From: Zizania palustris
Taxonomy: Eukaryota > Streptophyta > Magnoliopsida > Poales > Poaceae
Length of the DNA: 64,000 bases
Assembly: GCA_019279435.1 (NCBI GenBank)
Contig: JAAALK010000287.1
Coordinates: 20,274,162 to 20,338,161 of the forward strand
Reading direction: 5' to 3'
A model generated the notes under the pieces. The model had not been told where the DNA came from, did not search any database, and saw only the letters and a list, made by a program, of their open reading frames with translations. The position numbers and the translations under genes were made by a program. Positions 44,894 to 56,244 of the stretch are shown here, piece by piece. Position 1 is the first letter of the stretch; each line of letters opens with the position of its first letter.

Positions 44894-46254
44894 ATGCCTC
44901 CGAAGAGAAGTCAGGCTTCGGGTCCTCTCCAAAGGTCCCCTCGGACCACAGGAGCCGGACCCTCGACTAATCCGGTGATTCCCGCCGAGACTGCTGGGCG
45001 TCGAGCGCCCCAGGCCACTCTGGCTCCTCCTACGGTGCTTCAGACCGACTACGTCAGCTCCCGAGACCCGGAAGTGCCCTCCGACGAAGACGAAGGCCCT
45101 CCCGAAACCGAGGCTACGCAACTAGCCAGGCTTCAGGAGGAGGTATCCAGGTGGAGGCAAGAGGCCACCGATCGCCTCCGCACTCAAGCTTCCACCGAAA
45201 CTCCAGGAGGGCCTCAAGACGGTGGTACCCACAATCCCCCAGAAGTTATCCAAGTCCCGGAGGAAGCCGAGAATGCATCCTTCGATAACGAGTCTCCATT
45301 ACATTCGGATTTGCAGAGAGTGCCTTTCGACCCCAGATTCAAGGCCTCGAAACTGCACAAGTACTCCGGGGGGTCGGACCCCAGAGAGTTCGCCCGCTCT
45401 TACGCCCTGGCAATAGAAGCGAGTGGAGGGGTGCGAAGCACTATGGCAAAATGCTTCCCCCTCGCCCTCGAAGGCGTGGCACTCCGCTGGTTCTGGTCCC
45501 TAAAGACAGGATCGATCAGTTCCTGGGAGCAGCTGAAGAAGAAATTTGTGAGCAACTTCCAAGGCACTTTCGTGGCCCGATGTCCACAGGAAGCTTGTTC
45601 CAGGTGAAGCAGCGGGTGGGAGAAACACTCCGGGAGTACTTCACGTGCTTTGCCCACACCAAATCACAGATTAAGGGCCTGTCTACCTCTTCGGTAGTCG
45701 ACGCTGCCCGCGAAGGGGTGCTAAACCCCGACCTCCTCAGCAAACTCCATCGGAAGCCGGTGACGTCTGTGGCGCAGCTAATGGCATACTTCGAACAGTA
45801 TGCCAAGGCGGAGGAAGGTTGTCTTCGGCGAGCTGAAGCACCATCGCCCACCCTCCGAGAAGTCAAAAGGGAACCCGAAGCCTCTGCTCCTCTACAACCT
45901 CCACAAGACAACCGCTTCAACGAGTACAAGCGGGGAAAGAAGCATTTTCGTTCGGAGGTGCCAAACATTGCACCTTCTGCTCCGAAGGCACCTGCCAATT
46001 TCCAGCAGGTGAAGAATTTCAAGGCCGGGCCGCCGAAGCCTCAAGAAAGGGTGTCGGGCAGGCGCTAGAGTTTTTTCTGTTGCGTGCATGGCGACAATAG
46101 AAGCCATGACACGAAGGATTGCAAGGCAGTGTTGGCCCTTCGGGGCGACTTCCTTGAACGAAGTACCGGTCGGGGTACTTCGGATCGGGCCCCACCATCA
46201 GCACGCTCGGAGCCTGTACAAGCTGTGGCCTGAGGTGGTGCCCCTGAAGCCCCC
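44894..46254 (+). pseudogene. Gypsy gag, broken by a frameshift and stops
   Basis: The frame opens MPPKRSQASG at 44894. The capsid segment (FDPRFKASKLHKYSG, DPREFARSYALAIEA, WFWSLKTGSISSWEQLKKKF) leads to a shift near 45575. The rest continues in another frame from VKQRVGETLREYFTCF to KPQERVSGRR, with a stop at 46066. After that a knuckle-like C-x2-H...H-x4-C motif (CVHGDNRSHDTKDC) can be read near 46083. The shift separates the two capsid halves, so no full Gag can be made. The N-terminus is Pro/Glu-rich. Confidence 0.85.
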
Positions 46255-49200
46255 ATGCGGCTGCCGGTGGCCAATATTATGCCACCACCAAAGCAAGAAG
46301 ACTCGCAGGACCGCGGCAAGAGAGTAGTCCTGCCCATCTCCGGAGGGGGGACCCTCGGAAGCATGTCCAAAAGACAGCGGCGTGAGTACGTCCGCGAGGT
46401 CGGGCACATTGGGACCTCGAGTTCCGCCGAAGAGATGCCAGAGTGGTCCCACGTGCCCATCTCATTTACCGCCAGTGATGCTGCGGGGGTGAAGTTCCCC
46501 CATGCTGACACATTGGTCATTTTTGTTGATATAGCAGGAGTGGAGGTCCGAAGAATCCTGGTAGATGGTGGGATCTCCGCGGACATACTCTTTGCCCAGG
46601 CCTTCGATCAGATGTGCATACCTCGGAAGCATCTACTTCCAGCAGCCCGGCCGCTTCAAGGGTTCTCAGGACCGCCTCTCGATGCCCTCGGCCAAGTAGG
46701 CCTCGAGGTTGCCTTCGGAGAGGGGCCTTTGGCCCGAGTAGAAGAGGTGATCTTCGACGTGGTTGACACCCCATACGCTTACAACGCTATCTTCGGCCGA
46801 GGGATGTTGAACCAGTTCGGGGCTATAGCACACCATAATTACCTTTGTCTCAAAATGCCCACGCAAGGTGGAGTGCTTACTATTTTAGGAGACCAAGCTG
46901 TAGCCCGGAGGACGGAGTATGGCCATGGGCAGCCTTTGGACCCCCGGCAAGTGCATAATGTGGCGGAAAGCATCGAAGAAGTGCCGGAGACCCCGAAACC
47001 TCTGAAGGGATCATCGCTCAAGCCAAGCCCGGAGGGTGATGTTGAGACAAGAATAATTTCGAAAGATGGCAAAGAGTACCCAGTACAGTTCGGCAAGGGG
47101 CTATCCCCGGAAATAGCTGCCTCGTTAGAAGAAGTCGTCAGGAGAAATCTGGACGTATTTGCTTGGACTGACGAAGACATCACCGGGGTCGATCGAAGCA
47201 TCATCGAGCATAGTCTGCTCGTCAACCCGAAGGCTAGGCCAGTGCGCTAGGGGCTCTGCAAGCTGTCAGCAGAAAGAGCAAGCCTCGCCAAAACTGAAGT
47301 AGAAAAATTGTTAAGAGCTGGCATCATCAGGGAGGTAGCCCATACCGAGTGGTTGGCTAACCCTGTTTTTGTAAGGAAGAAGGACTCGAACAAATGGCAC
47401 ATGTGTATTGACTTCACTTCATTAAATAAAGCATGCCCGCGAGACCCCTACCCGATGCCCCGAATAGATCAGCTAGTAGATTCCACAGCCGGCTCCGAAT
47501 TGCTAAGTTTCCTCGACGCCTACTCCGGATATCATCAAGTATGGCTGAAACGCGAAGACGAGGCCAAGACAAGCTTTATAACTCCTTCCGGAGTATTTTG
47601 TTATGTAAGAATGCCTTTTGGGCTACGGAATGCCGGAGCCACTTTTTCTCGTTTAATAGCTAAGGCTCTAGGTCATCAGATAGGCCGGAATGTCGAGGCC
47701 TATATGGATGATATTGTAATAAAAAGTGCTCAAAAGCACCAGCATAGCCTAGATCTAGCTGAAACATTTGAGAGCCTCCGAGCATGTGGAGTACGCCTCA
47801 ATCCATAAAAATGTATATTCGGAGCACAAGCAGGAAAACTGCTAGGGTACTTAGTTTCGAGCAGGGGAATCGAAGCTAGCCCAACACAGATAAGCGCACT
47901 ACAAAGGATGGCTCCACCAGAGAATTTGAAGCAAGTTCAGAAGCTAGCAGGAAGGCTCGCAGCTCTTAGCAGGTTCCTGGCCAGGTCAGCAGGGCGGAGC
48001 CTCCCAATTTTCAAAGCACTAAAGGGGTCCGAAAGATTTCAGTGGACATCGGAGTGCCAGAAGAGCTTCGATGATATAAAGGCATACCTCGGAAGATTAT
48101 CAATTTTGACCGTTCCCCTCCCAGAAGAAACACTGCTCCTTTATCTTGCAGCAACAAGTTCAGTGGTGAGCGTAGTATTGGTCCGGGAAGTTGAGCTTAA
48201 AGAAAAGCTAGTCCAGAACCCAGTGTATTTTGTGTCGGAAGCATTATCCGGAGCTAAAGTCAGATACTCCGAGCTTGAGAAGTTTGCTTATACCCTAGTA
48301 ATGGCCTCGCGAAAGCTAAGGCATTATTTCTTGGCGCATAACCTGATCGTCCCTACATCGTATCCTCTTGGGGATATGCTCCGAAACAAAGATTCTACGG
48401 GCAGGATTAGAAAATGGGCGGTCGAGTTGGCACCCTTTGGAATCTCCTTCACGGCGAGAACAGCTATTAAATCTCAAATTATAGCAGATTTCGTAGCAGA
48501 GTGGACTCCATCTGCTATTTGGGCCCCGGAAGAACCCTCCGAAGGTTTTTGGACAATATTTTCTGACGGAGCTTATCAAGCATCAGGTGCCGGAGCAGGG
48601 GACGTCATCATATCACCATCGGGGCAGAAGGCCATGTATTCTGCGAGGCTTAACTTCAGAACCACTAATAACATTGCCGAGTATGAAGGAATCTTGCTAG
48701 GCCTCCGAAAGGCTAAGGCACTCGGAGCTGCAAGAATAATGATTAAGACAGATTCCCAAGTCGTCGCGGGGCATGTTGATAAAAGTTTTCAAGCAAAGAA
48801 TCCACATCTCGCACAATACCTTGAAGAAATCCGCAAGGCCGAAGCAGCATTCAAAGGATTTACAGTTCGAAGTATCCCTCGGGCAGAGAACCAACTTGCA
48901 GATATTCTTGCAAAGGCTGCAGCAGGGGCGGTGGACCTCCCGGAGGGTGCTTTCTACGAAGAGCTAGCGCAACCAGCAGCTGTTCAAATACCCTCTTCGG
49001 AGGTACTGTGCATTCCAATTACAGATTGGCGGGCTCCGATTATGAACATATTGCAAAGTAGCATGGACCCTCCCGAAGGTCCCGAAGCCCGAAGATTACA
49101 AGCAAGAGCTCGAAATTACAAGATTATTGCTGGAATATTATACAAAGTTGGAGTGTGTTCACCCCTACTTAGATGCATCTCACAGCCCGAAGGTGAAGAC

Positions 49201-50238
49201 ATACTTCGAGGCATCCACGAAGGCTTGTGTGGAGGTCATTTAGCCCCTCGAGCGCTAGCAGGCAAGACGCTTCGACAAGGATTTTATTGGCCAACTATAG
49301 TAAGAGATGCGGAGGAACTGGTTCGAACATGGCAAGGCTGCCAGTGGATGGGCAGACGGAGCCTTCACCCGCCAATTCAACTTCAAGTTATTGCCCCAGT
49401 ATGGCCAATGGCTAGATGGGGCATGGACCTCATAGGCCCTTTCCCAGTGGCAAAAGGCGGCTTGAAATTTGCGGTAGTGGCAATCGAGTATTTCTCAAAA
49501 TGGGTTGAAGCGGAGCCATTAACAGCTATCACCTCGAGGAACGTCCAAAAATTTTTCTGGCAGAATGTTATATGCAGGTTCGGAATTCCAAGAGAGTTGA
49601 CGGTGGATAATGGAACCCAGTTCGAAGCTGACGCCTTCCAAACATTTTGTGAAGAACTGGGCATTAAGCTATGCTTCGCGGCAATGCGACATCCACAGTC
49701 CAATGGAGTCGTGGAGCGAGCCAACGGGAACATCCTCTCCGGGCTGAATCGCCGAATCGTTGGATTGGCCAAGGGGCTGTGGGTAGAAGAGCTCCCCAAA
49801 ATCTTGTAGTCCATTCGAACCACTCAAACCAGGTCAACAGGTTTCACACCATTCAGATTGCTCTTCGGAGATGAGGCCATGACTCTTACGGAGCTCAAAG
49901 GTGGATCGCTTCGCGTAATTCAACCTGGGGACGAAGGTGAACGGAGCACTTCGCTGGAGTTGTTAGAAGAAACAAGGCTTCGAGCTGTCGCCAACCTGAT
50001 TAAGTACCAGGACCACACCAAAACATGGTATGACCCGAAGGTAAAGCTAAATGAGTTAAAGCCTGGTCATCTAGTGTTGCGAAGTGTAATAGCTCCGGGG
50101 AAGCTAGGAAACAAATGGGAAGAACCATATGTTATCTTACGCTCAGGACGCCCCGGATCGTTTAAATTAGCCAATTTAGAAGGAGAAGAGTTGAAGCATG
50201 CATGGCATGCGGAGCACCTTAAGCGTTATTTTGCTTAG
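46255..50238 (+). pseudogene. Gypsy pol: protease, RT, two RNases H, integrase; several stops
   Basis: The protease carries ILVDGGISADILF near 46557, the usual Tat-type DGG/S variant of the active site. A TAG at 47248 breaks the frame before RT, which shows HMCIDFTSLNKACP, FLDAYSGYHQV and YMDDIVIK (47701). A TAA at 47806 follows. A degenerate Ty3-type RNase H covers about 48150-48330 (YSELEKFAYTLVMA). A second RNase H begins near 48550 with WTIFSDGAYQASGAG, NIAEYEGILLGL and IKTDSQVV; this is the archaeal-type domain. The integrase has GGHLAPRALAGKT, a zinc-binding region where the first Cys of CxxC reads Trp (RTWQGCQ), and D/D/E in GMDLIG, VDNGTQF and GVVERANG. A TAG at 49807 replaces a likely Trp before the C-terminal domain, which ends at 50238. 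Confidence 0.88.
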
Positions 50239-50426
50239 GGGCCCCTTGTAATCACTTGTAAAAACTTTCCTTTCTATGAATAAAGATAAGGGTCGAATTT
50301 TGTTTGCTCTTCGAATATCCCTTACTCCTGATGGACGCATTAGGAGGACAGATATGCTTGTAGAGCCAAGCATTTTTCTCAAGACCCAGGCAGCTGCCTT
50401 TGAACCATTGGTTCAAAGGCTCCGTC

Positions 50427-50980
50427 GCCAACCTACGGATTCTAGGCTCCGGCTTGTTAGGATCCGTAGAAGAGTCTAAGGACTTTAAAGAAAAACAGAC
50501 TTTCGTCCTCCGGGTGCGAAGTGTCTGTAAAAGAGCCGAAGGTGGCCAACCTACGGATTCCAGGCTCCAGCTTGTTAGGATCCGTAGAAGAGTCTAAGGA
50601 CTTTAAAGAAAACAGACCTTCGGCCTCCGGGTGCGAAGTGTCTGTAAAAGAGCCGAAGGTGGCCAACCTACGGATTCTAGGCTCCGACTTGTTAGGATCC
50701 GTAGAAGAGTCTAAGGACTTTAAAGAAAAACAGACTTTCGGCCTCCGGGTGCGAAGTATCTGTAAAAGAGCCGAAGGTGGCCAACCTACGGATTCTAGGC
50801 TCCGGCTTGTTAGGATCCGTAGAAGAGTCTAAGGACTTTAAAGAAAAACAGACTTTCGACCTCCGGGTGCGAAGTATCTGCAAAAGAGCCGAAGGTGGCC
50901 ACCCTATGGATTCCAGGCTTCGGCTTGTTAGGATCCGTACAAGAGTCTAAAGACTTTAAAGAAGCGAACAAATTTTTAGT
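50427..50980. repeat. Tandem array, 118-bp unit, about 4.7 copies, in the Gypsy 3' region
   Basis: Units begin with GCCAACCTACGGATT at 50427, 50545, 50662 and 50780; the fifth, diverged, starts at 50898 and is incomplete. Each contains GTTAGGATCCGTAGAAGAGTC, CTTTAAAGAAAA and CCTCCGGGTGCGAAGT. Unit-to-unit differences are few. It lies between the end of pol and the antisense gene. Similar 3' tandem repeats are known from Tat elements and can seed satellites. Confidence 0.93.
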
Positions 50981-51407
50981 CTTCGGGCGCGAACTAAAAA
51001 TACAAATGATAAGTACAAATTCGAAGCATGCGGTTGTTCGGAGATTCATTGTGCCTAGCGAACCCTTCTCTATAGTAAAGGCTCCACCACCCACAAGGGG
51101 GGTCGGAGGATAGGAGTCACACAACATACTTTCGAAGCATTTCACCTTAAATTATTAAACTTTTACATCAAGAGAAATTTGTGTCTAAGCCTAGGTAAAA
51201 TCGGAGACCTTTTCGGCCTCTAGAGCTACCTCTACGGCTACTTTGCCCTTCGGAGCTCGAAGCCACCGAAATTGTCCTTTTAGTTCGGGTGCTTCTCTTC
51301 TTCTTCAAGGCTCGCAGTTTCTTCTACTCCTCTTGAAGCTCGGCCCATGTCAGGAGCCTTTCGGAGTCAGCCTCCGCAGGGTCTTCGGCCCGGTACTCCG
51401 AGTCGGA

Positions 51408-51636
51408 CTAGTCAATAGGTTCGGAAGACGAAGATCCCTCCGCCTTCTCTTCCTCTTTAATATAAGCTAAGACATCTCGACGAACTTCAAGGGTGATTTC
51501 TCCTCCGTCTCCACGAGGAATAGAAAAACGGGAGCGGCGGTAAGGCCTCAAGCCCTCGAGGTTTGCCCACTCCTTTCGTAGTTCGTCGGTAATTTCCAAA
51601 AGTTCGAAGTCAGGACTCGAAGAGCATGACAAAACC
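51408..51636 (-). CDS. Small exon-like ORF downstream of the Gypsy antisense gene
   Basis: Reading leftward from an acceptor-like TTTTTTAG just right of 51636, the frame gives VLSCSSSPDFELLEITDELRKEW-type sequence (an ATG lies at 51626) and continues about 70 residues, acidic and Ser-rich, to a TAG at 51408. After that stop the same frame stays open (SDSEYRAEDPAEADSERLLTWAEL). It is probably a further exon of the antisense gene, or a small separate protein of the element. Function unknown. Confidence 0.45.
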
Positions 51637-51736
51637 TAAAAAAGAGCAGAACACCCAAGACAAGTTCTTGTTTATAACTTTTTCATTAATAAAAAGAGGC
51701 TTTACAAGGCTTCATGTACATAGTAACCCTAAGTGG

Positions 51737-54700
51737 CTAAACCTGCGGGTCGGTTGGTGGAGCAGGAATCGAAGGGGCTGGCGAAGCAGGAAGTGGTGAC
51801 TTTGTATGCGCTTGCTTCTGCCGGCGGGCCTCGTCAATCCAAGCTTTAGCTGCGACCTTGTGGTCCGTCTTCCAGGTCGACCGGAAGGCTTCCCAGGCCG
51901 AAGCCACCTCCGAAGATGGCCGCAGCAAGTCGTCGTCTGCGAAGCCTCCAGGAGACGAACCCCCGACTGAGCCGAGGGGGATCCGAAGAGATTCAAGGTG
52001 ACGAAGAACCCCAATGCCGGCGCACTGTCCGGAGATCTCTCCGTACCGAATGCCGGAGTTCTTCATCAGCGACGAAGCAACTTGGATCCTCGTCAGCTTT
52101 CGGTCAAGGGGCTCGTGGGTTGTAGCAGAAGACGAAGGGCACATGGTGCCGAAGTACTCCAGCGTACCCTGAAGAGCCTCCAAGGTACGGTCCGCAATAC
52201 TGGAATTCTTCTTCTCCGCTGCTTCCAGCCCTACAGCAGTCGCAGACACTTCGGCCACCCGGAGCATTAAAGAGCTCTTATGGGCCATCGCCTGGCTGAG
52301 AGCCCCCTGGAGCTCCACCAACTGCGCACTTGAAGTAGCAGCCTCTTGGCGGAGTCTTTCAACTTCCGCTCGGAGGATGACGCGCTCGGCCTCGACCTCT
52401 TGGGCAAACGAACGAAGGGCATCGCTGGCTTGTCGCGCTTCCCGGAGGGCTTCGTCAGACGCCGCCCTAGCCCTCCGTTCTTCTACGATCTCTTCCTCCA
52501 GCCTGAAGGATCTCCCGGTGGAGTCGTTGAGGGCCGTCTGGAGGGTGGTGACCTTCCGTTTAAGTCGATTAACCTCGACCTCGTTGGAAGTCGCTGCCGC
52601 TCTAGCAAGGACAAATTGCTGCAAAAAGAACAAAGTACTGAGGTATTTATGATCACTAATGCGAAGTAGCTATGGTGTTTTTTCATACCTGAAGGGCAGC
52701 CCTTTTGAGGGCTGTGTTGAGTGACGAAGCCCTGGCCTCGCTCAAGACGGAGACCAAGTCCGAATTGGCGATGTCCTGGCTTCTCTCAGCCAGGGGCTCC
52801 ATGAGTTTCCGGAGGCCACTCCGGTGCTCCAAGAACAGAGCCAACAGAGGAAGCCAAGACAGAGCTTGGGCATCATCCGCTGCGGCCTCATCCTCCGAGT
52901 TGCAGACGGAGGTCGCGGCCTGGCCAGGAAGAAGGCCGAGGCTAGAAATACTCTTGCCCCTCCCCGGTATGAAAGAGGGTGAAGCAAGAGTACTCCGACC
53001 GTCGGCAGCTACCCCTTCGACCAGAACCACAGAGGCGGAGGCAACTTCGGTGGTCGAGGCTGCCACTGCAGGGGTGACCTCCGTCGCCAGCTCCGCCCCG
53101 GCAAGCGCATCTTCCGCTCCGGTGGACGCGTCCTCCACCATCAAGCTCGGAGCGTCCAAGGGCACGGGAGGGTCCGCTTGAGCAGCAGCCTCCGAAGGTG
53201 TAGGGGCTTCGGACGTCACCGAGGCATTGACACCCGTAGAGGTACCTACTTCGATAACAAAATTAATAAACATGTTTTCAAATTAATAAACATGTTTTCA
53301 GAAATAGTATGCAGGTATTGATCAAAAAACAAGGGGGCTTCGGAAAGTACCTCCGGGAGCCTCGTGGGGTACGATCGCCGGATCCTCCAGGACCTCATAC
53401 ATCTGAAGGATGTCGGCGAAGTCATCTCCTGAGGTCTTGCCCCCAACATTTCCTGCCGAAGCCGCGATCTCCGCCGTAACCACCTCTGGTGCAGGCAAGT
53501 TGGGAGTAGCGGGGTCTGACTCCACTTGCACGACGACGGGCACAGGAGGAGCCGTCGGAGTCACGCTTACTACCTCCCTAACGAAGGTGCTAGGGGGGAC
53601 CTCCCCTGTGTCTTCGTCGTCCAGGAGGTAGGCTTCGAAGGCCGCCGCTGTCTGACCATCGGAGTCCTCTGCCTCTTCGGAGGCTGAGCTTTGAGCGCCC
53701 GGCGATGAAGTAGACGAGGCAGGCGCCAGCTGCGAAGGGGGCTTCGCTACCTTCTTCTTCCTGGGCGGCTGCTTGCCGGTTTTCTTGGATGGCTCGGCAG
53801 CGGCTTTTCTCTTGCGAGCAACCGCTTCGGTCGGGGCGAAGTCCGGAAGAAGGGGGGCTCTATCCCGAGAGCCCTCCACACTCTGTTGGATCGCTCCCAG
53901 CATCCCACCAGCTCTATCCTTTTTTGCCTCTCGGCCACCGAAGGGGCTCCGAGAACTCGTTCGGTGGCCCAAACAATGTCTTCCGGAGCCAATGCCAGAG
54001 GCGCCGCTGAAAGAAAAAGGTACGAAATTATGAACATAATTGATTCCTTCATCTAATATGATGTTGTAGGGAATAAGTCTTACCTAAGTTTCGGAGGTCC
54101 CCCTCCGAGGCCTGTGGAAACACGATTGGCCAGTTGGCTCCGAGGGGAGGGATCCGAAGGGCAATGAATTCCTCGGCCAGATCGCGCATGCTCATGCGAC
54201 GAGCCACCGAAGTGAGCAACCCTAGCCTCGTCGAGAGCAGGCTAGGGTTCGGAGAGATGTCCGCCTCCTTTCGAAACCAGATCTCCTGGAGAGGACCAGC
54301 GAGGGGGGAGTCCTCTCCGACTTCGGCATAAAACCACCGAAGTATCCAGTTTGTATACCACCTGTCGTTTATGGCTTTTGCAGGGAAGTGAAGGGCATGC
54401 TCCCTCCGTAGCTGGAAGTTGACGCTGCCGAAGGCTATGGTCACCTTGGAGTCCCCAGGTCCGTCTTGGGGCTTCGGCTGGCATATGGCTTCGTGGGTTG
54501 CGGCAAAGATCTCGGAGCGTCCTTCGCATCCTTCTGCCCGGAGCGCCCATTCGAAGATGGCTAAACGCGCGATGGCGTTGGGGGATAGCTGAGGCAGAGT
54601 TATGTGGAACAAGTCCAATACCTCTGCCAAGAAGTCCACGGCCGGCAGCCCCAAGCCTGCTTCGAAGAACGCTTCGAAGACCACCACTTCCCCGCTTCGC

Positions 54701-54978
54701 GGCCTCGGGGTTGATTCTGTTCCGGGGACTCGAGTCCTCAGCCTAGCGCCCAGCTTCCCGTTCACTGCTTCTTCAATGGATTCGGCGGTGCTCACGGATT
54801 GGCCAATGATGAAGCTCTGGGCAATCTTCTTCTTGGAGGGCGGACGGAGCGCCCGAGGATTCTTGGGCCAAGCTCCGCTCGAGGCCCCCGCCATTGCCGC
54901 TGCTGCCGAGGCAGCCCACGCCTGCCTCTGCGCTAGGGTGTTGGCTGCTGTCGGAGTGGTGTGGCTAGTTCTCGCCAT
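51737..54978 (-). CDS. Antisense gene of the Gypsy element (putative gypsy-type transposon protein), 4 exons, one frameshift
   Basis: Transcribed opposite to gag-pol. Predicted exons are 54978-54084, 54006-53351, 53245-52689 and 52618-51737. Every junction is GT-AG with compatible phase, about 995 codons. Exon 1 starts MARTSHTTPT and contains the region known in plants as the putative gypsy-type transposon domain (PF04195-like), with FFEAGLGLPAVDFL, NAIARLAIFEWALR, NDRWYTNWILRWFY and AEEFIALRIPPLG. Exon 2 has a basic patch (KKTGKQPPRKKKVAKPP), possibly a nuclear signal. Exon 4 is a long Ala/Glu/Arg-rich coiled coil. Within exon 2 the frame slips near 53930 at an A-run, so this copy is probably inactive. 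A TATA box lies at 55071-55080. The function of this protein family is unknown to me. Confidence 0.75.
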
Positions 54979-55070
54979 TGCGCTCAAGTGCTCAAGAGAT
55001 TGGTAGATTGGGGGAAAGTGAATCGTGAATAATGGATGTGGTAAAAAATCCCGGTTAATCCCTGTCTTTC

Positions 55071-55080
55071 CCTTTTATAA
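55071..55080 (-). promoter_or_regulatory. TATA box of the antisense gene
   Basis: On the minus strand TTATAAAAGG lies about 95 bases upstream of the ATG at 54978, a normal promoter distance. It supports an independent promoter for the antisense gene inside the element. Confidence 0.6.
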
Positions 55081-55472
55081 CCGCACGACACAGTACTACT
55101 CTTCGATTTATTTCACACTGCAGGTTCGGCTTCTGTCACCGACAAGTGGGTCCGGTAATTGGAACGGCGTGCAACCGCTGTAAAAATCGACAGTTACCTT
55201 TTTTGCAGAGCGTAACGGCTACTTGCGTTGTAACGGCTACAATCTAACGGCGCTCCACGACGTTTGCACTCCGAGACGTTCCCTTCCCAACGTGTGTTCC
55301 CACTGCATCAAGAACCCGAAGGGAGAGGTTCGAACGCGTTGGGCTCAAAGTCCTCGGCTAAGTCACAGCATGCCCAAATCCTCTTTAAGCCTCAGAAAAT
55401 AGAAATGTTCCTTCCGTATACTGCCTTCTTTCTAAACAGGTTAACCACAGAGAGGCTTATTCGAGGGGCTAC

Positions 55473-55967
55473 TGTTGGGGGAAATTACTCCATTTCCAGG
55501 GCTTAAAGATTAATTCATCAAAGGCTGAAGCTTGCTCCGAAGCTAGTGAGCAGAGGTTCGAAGGGTGAGGCGCCACACCGAAGGGTGCAGCGGTGCGAAG
55601 CCTTGGAGAACCCTCCGGATGGGAGATGGAGGCCTCGAAGCCGAAGGACATGATTGATTGGATGTCCGCCTTATCCATCTACCTTGTAGTATTTTACCTT
55701 ATATAACCTTGTTTATGGTACCGAATAGTTTCCACTATGTCGGTTGTAATCTAGGGGTAAATAGGTCTTTTCCTTATGCTTTTTCCCCTATAAATACCCC
55801 CCTTTGTACCTTGTAAAGGGGGATCCAGAACAAGTTATCAATCACACTCATTCGGACCACTCGAGTTATTATCCAATACGGAGGCTCGAGGTAGTCCTAA
55901 AGCACAAACTCCTTGTTTGTCCGTTCTTAATTTCAGAGAACCTGTTGGCGTAACATTTGCGCCAACA
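55473..55967 (+). repeat. 3' LTR of the Gypsy element
   Basis: 495 bp. It differs from the 5' LTR at about ten positions, including small indels near 55505 and 55795. A purine tract (GAGGGGCTAC) precedes it and the duplicated target CCTAT follows it. Confidence 0.95.
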
Positions 55968-56244
55968 CCTATAAATACTCCTTAAGGGCTATGGAATAAA
56001 CCAAGCAGAAGGAATTATTTAATTCCTTCTCTGCTCATATCAGCTTGTGATCTCTCAGATTGTCTCATCATTTAATATCTGACAAGAGAGTGATAGTACT
56101 TGTTTTCTTCGGGATTTTGTTATGTTTGTACATTTGCTTCCGCATATTTATTTAGAGGTGCGTTGGTGTTTAGAAAATGCTATCAATTCAAAATAGTTTA
56201 TTGAGGCATCTATTCACCCCCTAGTCGTCCATTTCAATCCTACA
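55968..56244 (+). repeat. Remnant of an older LTR, target of the Gypsy insertion
   Basis: After the Gypsy element the sequence reads like a plant LTR 3' end: CTATAAATACTCC, CTCATATCAGC, and the ending ATTCACCCCCTAGTCG...CCTACA. The part before the Gypsy element (up to 44194) would be the rest of it, but its left end is not clear. The class is uncertain, possibly Copia. Confidence 0.45.

Larger units (their letters stand above)
44195..55967 (+). mobile_element. Ty3/Gypsy LTR retrotransposon, Tat lineage (11773 bp)
   Basis: LTRs of 492 bp (44195-44686) and 495 bp (55473-55967) begin TGTTGGGGG and end GCCAACA. The 5-bp duplication CCTAT flanks the element exactly (44190-44194 and 55968-55972). 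A primer binding site follows the 5' LTR. The order is gag, protease, reverse transcriptase, RNase H, a second RNase H and integrase on the + strand, then a 118-bp tandem array, then an antisense gene on the minus strand. A second RNase H, 3' tandem repeats and an antisense ORF are known hallmarks of the Tat lineage (RIRE2, Grande, Retand types). About ten LTR differences suggest a moderately recent insertion. Several stops and shifts break gag-pol. Confidence 0.95.

Noticed and set aside
50427..50980. Regular repeats that could suggest a CRISPR array
   Set aside because: The 118-bp units are contiguous with no spacers, inside a plant retrotransposon. It is a minisatellite.
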